The notes beneath the pieces are model-generated. The model saw only the letters and a list, made by a program, of their open reading frames with translations. It was not told where the DNA came from and did no database searches. Shown piece after piece: positions 8,183 through 14,184 of a stretch of 14,184 bases of DNA. The stretch is taken from contig DDJH01000067.1 in the NCBI GenBank assembly GCA_002338895.1, positions 11,157 through 25,340 of the forward strand, in the 5' to 3' direction. Within the stretch, counting starts at the first letter, position 1. Every line of letters begins with the position of its first letter. The DNA comes from Lentisphaeria bacterium UBA1829. GTDB taxonomy: Bacteria; Verrucomicrobiota; Lentisphaeria; Victivallales; UBA1829. The translations under genes and the position numbers were made by a program.

Positions 8183-8188
8183 CTTTTC

Positions 8189-8216
8189 TTGATTTTTTCG
8201 ACATCCGTGTTATATT
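8189..8216 (+). promoter_or_regulatory. MATE gene promoter (TTGATT-N16-TATATT)
   Basis: TTGATT (8189-8194), a 16-nt spacer and TATATT (8211-8216) give a reasonable sigma70-type promoter. It points rightward and predicts a start near 8222-8224, about 25 nt before the MATE ATG. Confidence 0.55.
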
Positions 8217-8248
8217 ACGCTTTCCATAAACCGAAATGAGACTCCTCC

Positions 8249-9673
8249 ATGAAAGCAAACGATTCAAAAGCAGCTTACACGACGGGCCCCATTGGAAAAA
8301 CCATGCTGATGACTGCATTTTCCATGCTGGCGGGAACTCTGGCGATGTCCGGATACAATATTGCAGACACCTACTTTGTCGGCCAGCTCGGGAAAATCCC
8401 ACTGGCGGCGATGGGCTTCACCTTTCCGGTCATCATGCTGATCGGCTGCGTCTTCCGCGGACTTGGAGTCGGTGTGATGACCAATGCGGCGCAGGCGCTC
8501 GGGAGTGGGAACAACGCAAAAGCCGGAAAACTGATCACGTCCGGACTTCTTCTGATCTTCCTGGTCTCCCTCTTCTTTGCCGTTGCGGGCATTCTGTGCA
8601 TTGAATCGACCTTTGCGCTGTTCGGAGCGAATGCGGAGGTCATGCCCGACATCCGCGCCTATATGACGACCTGGTATCTCGGGTGCTGCACCGCCTCGCT
8701 CGGCATGGCGGGGAACGATCTTCTGATTGCCGCGGGCGATTCCAAAATCGCGAGTTTCATGATGATGTGCGGCATGATTCTGAACGTGATCTTTGATCCG
8801 CTTTTCATCATGGGCTTCGGACCGATCCCGGCGATGGGGATCAAGGGGGCGGCGATTGCGACGGTTCTTTCGCAGCTTGTTTCCGCGCTGGTTGTTCTCC
8901 TGATTCTGGGACGGCGGCATGGACTGATCCGCATTGCCCCGATGCCGCTGACCATTCTGCGGACGACGTGGGCGGTCATCATCCGCTATGCGGTGCCTTC
9001 GACGATCGGGATGCTGATGATGCCGCTGGGCTCAGCGGTGGTAACCAAGATCACGGCGTATTTCGGGAATACCGCGGTGGCGGCCTCGGCCGCGGCGGGA
9101 CGGCTGGAGATGATAGCCTTCATCTTTCCGATGGCGCTCGGAATTGCGCTTCTGCCGATGATCGGGCAGAACTATGGAGCGTGGCTGTACAGCAGGATTA
9201 ATCAGTGCCGGAGATTTGCGATGCGTTTTGCGTTTTTCTTTCTGCTGGGAATGGGAGTGATTTATATGCTCTGGGCGCCGTCGCTTGTGGGATTTTTCTC
9301 ACCGGACCCGGAAGTGCAGCGCATCATGGTGCTTTACATGCGGATTATCCCGATCGGGTTCGGAATGATTGAGATTCATCGATATGCGACATTTTTCTTC
9401 ACCGGCTGTGCCCAGCCGTCGGTGGCGGCCTGGCTGAATGCGTTCCGGATCCTCGGGTTGATGATCCCGTTTTCCCTGCTGGCCCTGTGGCTGAATTCTC
9501 TGCCGATGCTGTTTGCGGCGCGGATGCTGGCGGATGTGCTGGCGGGAGCGCTGGGATGCTGGATGGCCAGAGGTCTGACGCGGTCGCTTCCATCCGACGG
9601 GCGTGCGCCATATGTGTATCAGAAGCGGCCCTGGTATCTGAGTTTTCTTCCGGGGAAACCGGTGAAGGCGTAG
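8249..9673 (+). CDS. MATE-family efflux transporter
   Basis: A 474-aa inner-membrane protein with about twelve hydrophobic segments in two repeats of six. Family features are NIADTYFVGQLGKIPLAAMGFTFPV near residues 37-61 (split here as NIADTYFVGQLG and the segment after it), DPLFIMGFGPIPAMGIKGAA near 183-202, and the second-repeat start AVPSTIGMLMMPLG. MATE proteins expel drugs, toxins or metabolites in exchange for sodium or protons; the cargo here cannot be predicted. The length is normal for the family. The chosen ATG gives the usual short cytoplasmic N-terminus before helix 1. No purine-rich ribosome site precedes it: the leader ends in ACTCCTCC, which is unusual beside the strong sites of its neighbours. 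It is divergent from lacI and 55 nt upstream of the phage-tail-like genes, with no clear terminator between. Confidence 0.95.
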   Translation: MKANDSKAAYTTGPIGKTMLMTAFSMLAGTLAMSGYNIADTYFVGQLGKIPLAAMGFTFPVIMLIGCVFRGLGVGVMTNAAQALGSGNNAKAGKLITSGLLLIFLVSLFFAVAGILCIESTFALFGANAEVMPDIRAYMTTWYLGCCTASLGMAGNDLLIAAGDSKIASFMMMCGMILNVIFDPLFIMGFGPIPAMGIKGAAIATVLSQLVSALVVLLILGRRHGLIRIAPMPLTILRTTWAVIIRYAVPSTIGMLMMPLGSAVVTKITAYFGNTAVAASAAAGRLEMIAFIFPMALGIALLPMIGQNYGAWLYSRINQCRRFAMRFAFFFLLGMGVIYMLWAPSLVGFFSPDPEVQRIMVLYMRIIPIGFGMIEIHRYATFFFTGCAQPSVAAWLNAFRILGLMIPFSLLALWLNSLPMLFAARMLADVLAGALGCWMARGLTRSLPSDGRAPYVYQKRPWYLSFLPGKPVKA

Positions 9674-9717
9674 GGAGAGGAATCGGTTGACAGGGGATCT
9701 CCGAGGCAACATCAGCC

Positions 9718-9724
9718 AAGGAGG
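9718..9724 (+). promoter_or_regulatory. Strong ribosome binding site setting the tail-tube-like start
   Basis: AAGGAGG lies 4 nt before the ATG at 9729. It rules out the longer frame beginning at 9687, which would read through this site as codons. Confidence 0.85.
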
Positions 9725-9728
9725 TTTT

Positions 9729-10163
9729 ATGTCAATGGAGAACAGCGGGTACAACATTATCGTAACCTGTACGCAGGATAGTGCCATCACCTTCAACTGC
9801 AAGGCGAAGAGACGTCCGGGTCTGCGTCTCGGGTCGAAGATCGACGTGACAACGGATCATTCCCGTTCTGCGCGGGAGTATGAGCCGGGCGGACTTCTGG
9901 AAATCACGGACGGCCAGCTGACGGTTCCGGACGATCCGGATCTGGAGCGATCGATTCTTGCCATTCTCGGTCAGAAAGGAATCATCACCTTTCGCGGGCG
10001 GACCACGGGAAAGGAGGTCCGGTACAGCAATGCCTGGTTTGCGTCCTATACGCCTTCCGAAATTTCGCTGGACAGCACACAGCCGACGGCAGTCATTACG
10101 ATCCAGTCCGCAGGGGGCACGACCTCGCTTCCGGAAGTGGCGGACGCGCTTCCCGGGGAGTGA
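9729..10163 (+). CDS. Phage tail tube-like protein
   Basis: A 144-aa protein with no signal peptide or membrane segment, rich in beta-strand patterns. The order GSKIDVTTDHSRSAREYEPG, then a central helix (DPDLERSILAILGQKG), then a strand pair ending SYTPSEISLDSTQPTAVITIQSAGG, resembles siphophage major tail tube proteins, where D-V-T-T and the closing (S/T)...D...T-x-x-x-Q-x-x-G segment mark the beta barrel. The length is typical of compact tail tube proteins. The similarity is from pattern recognition, not a search. The AAGGAGG site fixes the start. It lies 55 nt after the MATE stop and 3 nt before the next gene, which looks like a tail assembly chaperone; that gene order is the normal one in tail modules and strengthens the call. 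An alternative is an unrelated small beta-rich protein. Confidence 0.6.
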   Translation: MSMENSGYNIIVTCTQDSAITFNCKAKRRPGLRLGSKIDVTTDHSRSAREYEPGGLLEITDGQLTVPDDPDLERSILAILGQKGIITFRGRTTGKEVRYSNAWFASYTPSEISLDSTQPTAVITIQSAGGTTSLPEVADALPGE

Positions 10164-10166
10164 CAT

Positions 10167-10535
10167 ATGGGCTACAGCACAAAGGAAGAACTGCTCCGGC
10201 GGCGAGAAGCGATTCCCAGTCTTGACTTTGAATTGCCGGAAGGAGGGAGACTGAAACTCGGTCCGCTTCTTCCGGAAGTGCGCGCCCGTTTCCCGCAGAA
10301 GAATTCCTGGGAGAAACTTCTTCTGACGCTCCATTTCGGGATTCAGACACCGCAGCTGAGTCTCCGGGAAAGTGCGGAATTTGTGAATCTGTTTCCGCTG
10401 AGAGCCGTTGCGGTCGGCCGGAAGATTCTGCAGCTGTCTGCCGAATACGACCGGCAGGGGATCCCGGAACGGGACGAAACCGATCATTTTTTTGCAGCAC
10501 TTGAAGGCATTGCCGAAAGGAGAGGAGAACGATGA
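10167..10535 (+). CDS. Phage tail assembly chaperone-like protein
   Basis: A 122-aa, mainly helical soluble protein. The N-terminus STKEELLRRREAIPSLDFELPEGG followed by a charged stretch, and the central block LLTLHFGIQTPQLSLRESAEFV then RAVAVGRKILQLSAEYD, match the pattern of tail assembly chaperones, in which a hydrophobic helix is followed by 'G(I/V)xxPxLSxxEA' and a closing 'I..LS' helix. In siphophages this protein binds the tape measure protein during tail assembly and is encoded directly after the tail tube gene, as here. GGGGAG lies 6 nt before ATG and overlaps the end of the previous gene, which ends 3 nt upstream. The last four bases overlap the next gene (ATGA), the same junction where many phages use a programmed frameshift. 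I see no obvious slippery heptamer, so simple coupling is more likely. Confidence 0.55.
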   Translation: MGYSTKEELLRRREAIPSLDFELPEGGRLKLGPLLPEVRARFPQKNSWEKLLLTLHFGIQTPQLSLRESAEFVNLFPLRAVAVGRKILQLSAEYDRQGIPERDETDHFFAALEGIAERRGER

Positions 10536-10834
10536 GTGAATTTGCATCCCTGACCCTGGAACTGGATACGACCCCGTTTGAGGAGGCGTTGAGCCGTTGT
10601 GAGGATTCCGTTCTGGACCTGGATGGAGGAAGCGGGACGGAGTCCGGAAACAAAAGTGAGAGCGAAGCGGCGGAGATCGGAACGGAGTTTCTCCGCGCCT
10701 TGGAATCCGCCTCACTGACCGATGTGGGAGCCACCTTGGAAACCATCAGCGGCCAGTTGTCGGAGATCAGCACTCTTCTGAATCAGATTGCGGGAGAGAA
10801 GAGTGTTCGTTTTGAACTTGTCTCCGCCGTCTGA
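10532..10834 (+). CDS. Small protein in tape-measure position (unknown function)
   Basis: A 100-aa acidic protein with no recognised domain. Its start, MSEFASLTLELDTTPFEEALSRCEDS (residues 1-26; the key part is LTLELDTTPFEEAL), is loosely like N-termini of tape measure proteins. The middle is a low-complexity Gly/Ser/Glu stretch (LDGGSGTESGNKSESEAAE), and residues about 55-90 are a predicted helix or coiled coil (LETISGQLSEISTLLNQIAGE). Real tape measure proteins are many hundreds of residues long, so this is either a truncated remnant or a distinct small partner of the two upstream proteins. The start overlaps the stop of the chaperone-like gene (ATGA), with GGAGAGGAG just upstream, so translation is probably coupled. 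It ends 9 nt before a stem-loop (10843-10883) that may end the transcript. The function is unknown. Confidence 0.65.
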   Translation: MSEFASLTLELDTTPFEEALSRCEDSVLDLDGGSGTESGNKSESEAAEIGTEFLRALESASLTDVGATLETISGQLSEISTLLNQIAGEKSVRFELVSAV

Positions 10835-10842
10835 CAGTCCGA

Positions 10843-10883
10843 TCCGGAACCTCTCCGCGAGCCAGGCGGCAGAATGTTCCGGA
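10843..10883 (+). terminator. Possible terminator stem-loop after the tail-like cassette
   Basis: TCCGGAAC (10843-10850) pairs perfectly with GTTCCGGA (10876-10883). Inside the loop, CCGC (10855-10858) can pair with GCGG (10866-10869). The stem is followed by CCTTCTCTCATT, pyrimidine-rich but lacking a clean T tract, so termination would be inefficient or factor-assisted. Confidence 0.4.
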
Positions 10884-10947
10884 CCTTCTCTCATTCCCGG
10901 ATTTCAGAAACGAGAAAAATGTTCTTAAAGCCATATTTCATTTTGTG

Positions 10948-11003
10948 AGAAACAAGAATATGTAAAAAACTGCAAAAAACAACATTTTTAATTTCTTGTT
11001 TCT
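10948..11003. repeat. 11-bp perfect inverted repeat with 34-nt A-rich loop
   Basis: AGAAACAAGAA (10948-10958) is the exact reverse complement of TTCTTGTTTCT (10993-11003). The loop contains a tandem near-repeat, TGTAAAAAAC and TGCAAAAAAC (10961-10980). No T run follows on the plus strand. It could be a weak transcript-end structure or a recombination or integration scar; the sequence does not decide. Confidence 0.55.
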
Positions 11004-11111
11004 GGCCATTGACCATTGAAGCGGCCTTTTCCCCTGTTCAGCAGAACTGCAATTTTTTATTCTGAGTACACGATTCCTCCGCCGGAAGCCCGTTGCAGGG
11101 GAAAAATAAAC

Positions 11112-12186
<1,075 letters not shown>

Positions 12187-12199
12187 AAGAAAGATTTGC

Positions 12200-12203
12200 G
12201 GAG
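12200..12203 (+). promoter_or_regulatory. Ribosome binding site supporting the manC start at 12210
   Basis: GGAG within GCGGAG is 6 nt before the ATG at 12210. The upstream alternative GTG at 12183, which overlaps the gmd stop codon, has no comparable site. Confidence 0.6.
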
Positions 12204-12209
12204 CGGCCC

Positions 12210-13295
12210 ATGCCGGAAATATTCTGCATTATCATGGCAGGCGGAAGCGGGGAGCGGTTCTGGCCGAGGAGTCGGAAACATACGCCGAAACAGCTCCTGA
12301 ATCTGCTGGGGGAAGTCTCTCTGATTGAGCAGACGATACTCAGGCTTCAAGGCTTTGTTCCATTTGAGAAGATTCTGATTGTCACGAACAGGATGTATGA
12401 GGAAAAGATTCAGGCGATCTGTCCGCAGATTCCCAAAGAGAATATTCTAGGAGAGCCGCAAGCGAGGGATACGGCCCCCTGCATCGCCTTTGCAGCAGGG
12501 GTTGTAAAAGCGAAAGCGGAGACCCGCAATCCGATTATGATCTTTCTTCCCTCCGACCACTGGATTGTCAATCGGGAAGCGATGATTTCGGATTTTCGTT
12601 TCTGTGCGGAAACGGCGGAAAAGACAGGGGCCTTGATTACGATTGGGATTCCGCCATCGGGACCGAGTCCGGACTATGGCTATATAGAATGCGGTACACA
12701 GGTATCGGATAAGCCACTCTTTCATGTCACCCGTTTTCTGGAAAAGCCCTCTTCCGCAGTGGCGAAGCAGTTACTGGAACAGGGCAAATACCGCTGGAAC
12801 AGCGGGATGTTTATTTTTCCGCTGAACGGATTGGAAAAAGAATTGAAGCAGCAGGCACCGGATCTTCTGGAACTATTTGATCGCACAGCTGAAGCATGGG
12901 GGACAAATCATTTTTCTGATACCTTGAAAGAAGAATTTGAAAAGATCCGGAAAATTTCCATTGATTATGCGGTGATGGAGCATGCATCCAATATCATGAT
13001 GCTGGAAGCATCTTTCGACTGGGATGACATAGGAAACTGGCCTGCATTGAAAAATCACTTTCAACTGGATGAAAATCGTAATGTTCAAACGGCATCTTCC
13101 TATCTTCTGGATTGCAAGGATTGCATTGTTTTCACGGATGATTCGACACAACTGCTGGCCGGCATTGACCTGGAAGGGCTGATGCTCATCAAAACAAAAG
13201 ATGCACTTCTTGTAGCGCCGTCAAAAAGCGCCTCCAAAATAAAGACACTTCTAGCCACATTATCTACCCAAGAACGGTTTCAGAAATATCTTTGA
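12210..13295 (+). CDS. manC: Mannose-1-phosphate guanylyltransferase
   Basis: A 361-aa cytoplasmic nucleotidyltransferase that makes GDP-mannose from mannose-1-phosphate and GTP, the substrate of Gmd next door. The pyrophosphorylase signature AGGSGERFWPRSRKHTPKQ occupies residues 10-28. Other family motifs are LPSDH (113-117), GYIE (157-160), FLEKP (176-180), WNSGMF (196-201) and FDWDDIGNW (269-277). It is the single-domain form: the phosphomannose isomerase domain of bifunctional ManC/AlgA enzymes (about 470-480 aa) is absent. An alternative GTG start at 12183 would add nine residues and overlap gmd by 4 nt, but the ATG at 12210 has the better ribosome site and puts the AGGSG motif at the usual distance from the N-terminus. 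It is 23 nt after gmd and 18 nt before the Rmd-like gene. Confidence 0.95.
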   Translation: MPEIFCIIMAGGSGERFWPRSRKHTPKQLLNLLGEVSLIEQTILRLQGFVPFEKILIVTNRMYEEKIQAICPQIPKENILGEPQARDTAPCIAFAAGVVKAKAETRNPIMIFLPSDHWIVNREAMISDFRFCAETAEKTGALITIGIPPSGPSPDYGYIECGTQVSDKPLFHVTRFLEKPSSAVAKQLLEQGKYRWNSGMFIFPLNGLEKELKQQAPDLLELFDRTAEAWGTNHFSDTLKEEFEKIRKISIDYAVMEHASNIMMLEASFDWDDIGNWPALKNHFQLDENRNVQTASSYLLDCKDCIVFTDDSTQLLAGIDLEGLMLIKTKDALLVAPSKSASKIKTLLATLSTQERFQKYL

Positions 13296-13313
13296 CTTGT
13301 AAGGAGGCGCGGC

Positions 13314-14184
13314 ATGAAAATTCTACTGGTTGGCGGAGCGGGTTTTGTTGGACATCACCTGGAACGGGCATTAACGGAAAAGAATCACGAGGTTTTCATT
13401 GCAGACCGCTTCAATGAGACAGAAAGAGATTTGCATCATTGGGCAATAGACCTGCGGAGCCGTTCCTCCATAGAATCCGTATTAACGGAAACATCTCCGG
13501 ATTGCATCTTTCACTTAGCAGCCCTGAGCTCCGTCTCCTGCTCATGGAAGACACCGGAAGAAACGTTTCAAACCAACCTGCTCGGGACCCTCCATTTATT
13601 TCACTCGGTGATGACACATGCGGCCGACAGCCGATTCATATTTGTTGGATCTGGCGAGGAATATGGGGGTAACTGCTCGGAAACCGCCCCATTTACCGAA
13701 GAATCCGCGTGCCAGCCTCGAAATCCGTATGCCGTCAGTAAACTGGGTTATTGCATGACCTTGGATCTTTTGACAGCCCGGACAAAAATGCGCTATGTTC
13801 ATCTTCGCCCGATGAACCATTATGGGCCATTCCAGCGGGAAGGGTTTGTTATTGCAGATTTCTGCGCACAAATTGCGCGTGCAGAACAGGGTAAAGGAAG
13901 TCGAATCTTGCGAGTGGGCAATCTTGAAGCAAAACGAGATTTTCTCTATATTGAGGATATAATATCCGCTTATATAACACTGGTGGAAGCAACAGAATAT
14001 CCCAATAGAGTGTATAATTTATCAAGCGGACAGGTCTGCTCAATCCATGACATTCTGCATCATCTTCTGTCGATGTCTAAAGTACCGATTTCAGTGGAAA
14101 TCGATCCCGAGAAATTTCGTCCAGTGGAACTTCCTGTACTGGTATCCTCTGCAAAAAGGATGTCTCAAGACTTTGAAGGTACGA
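13314..14184 (+). CDS. rmd: GDP-6-deoxy-D-mannose reductase-like epimerase/dehydratase (3' end outside window)
   Basis: 290 codons are visible before the right edge, so about 10-30 residues are missing. It is an extended short-chain dehydrogenase with the NAD(P)-binding GGAGFVG (7-13), FHLAALSSV (66-74), GSGEEYG (112-118), catalytic NPYAVSK (Y139, K143) and RRDFLYIEDI-like AKRDFLYIEDI (205-215). NLSSGQVCSIHDIL and the C-terminal FRPVELPVL resemble GDP-6-deoxy-D-mannose reductases (Rmd), which reduce Gmd's product to GDP-D-rhamnose, more than GDP-L-fucose synthases. AAGGAGG is 6 nt before ATG. The gmd-manC-rmd order supports GDP-D-rhamnose synthesis for a surface polysaccharide. A generic GDP-sugar reductase or epimerase with another product remains possible. 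The gene is noticeably more AT-rich than those upstream. Confidence 0.8.
   Translation, partial: MKILLVGGAGFVGHHLERALTEKNHEVFIADRFNETERDLHHWAIDLRSRSSIESVLTETSPDCIFHLAALSSVSCSWKTPEETFQTNLLGTLHLFHSVMTHAADSRFIFVGSGEEYGGNCSETAPFTEESACQPRNPYAVSKLGYCMTLDLLTARTKMRYVHLRPMNHYGPFQREGFVIADFCAQIARAEQGKGSRILRVGNLEAKRDFLYIEDIISAYITLVEATEYPNRVYNLSSGQVCSIHDILHHLLSMSKVPISVEIDPEKFRPVELPVLVSSAKRMSQDFEGT

Noticed and set aside
8236..8604. Upstream ATG and 122-codon frame overlapping the MATE start
   Set aside because: Out of frame with the MATE protein, with no ribosome site and no family similarity; a shadow frame.
9687..9715. Perfect TTGACA (9687-9692) as a promoter for the tail-like genes
   Set aside because: At 17 nt spacing the -10 would be CATCAG, only three matches to TATAAT. 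Read-through from the MATE promoter is more likely.
11029..11050. GCAGAACTGC followed by a T run as a terminator
   Set aside because: The stem would be only 4 bp with a 2-nt loop, too tight to form a stable hairpin.

Overview
The window looks like a chromosomal segment of a Lentisphaerota (Victivallis-like) or related PVC-group bacterium. The best clue is the 241-aa protein at 4962-5687 (- strand). It pairs a prepilin-type N-terminus ([16 protein letters not shown]) with a C-terminal [14 protein letters not shown] ending, and it sits inside a glycoside-hydrolase operon headed by a LacI regulator. That layout is typical of these carbohydrate-degrading bacteria. The taxonomic call is inference; the window holds no rRNA or other marker gene.

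Left half (1-8023, all - strand): a tight five-gene run transcribed leftward. In transcription order it is a LacI-family regulator, a cytoplasmic protein resembling six-hairpin glycosidases (ATGA overlap with lacI), a pseudopilin-like surface protein, an 1141-aa secreted GH42-like multidomain glycosidase, and a metallophosphoesterase (ADP-ribose/CDP-alcohol diphosphatase-like) fused to a CehA/McbA-type PHP domain that runs off the left edge. It reads as a regulated glycan-utilisation operon.

Middle (8024-8248): a divergent control region with back-to-back promoters. The lacI promoter (TTGACT-N17-TATAAT) overlaps the upstream-most possible lacI ATG, so the true start must be the internal ATG at 8023. 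Two AT-rich palindromes lie between the promoters.

Centre right (8249-10834, + strand): a MATE efflux transporter, then three small, tightly packed genes with strong ribosome sites. The first two resemble a siphophage tail tube protein and a tail assembly chaperone. The third (100 aa) sits where a tape-measure gene would be, but is far too short. No other phage genes are visible, so this is an orphan tail module.

Right end (10835-14184, + strand): a 368-bp intergenic region with stem-loops and a good sigma70-type promoter whose -10 is overlapped by a perfect 14-bp LacI-type palindrome (ATAAACCGGTTTAT). It drives gmd, manC and rmd (rmd cut by the right edge), the enzymes for GDP-mannose to GDP-D-rhamnose, a surface-polysaccharide precursor. 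Base composition becomes visibly more AT-rich toward the right end, as often seen in polysaccharide islands.
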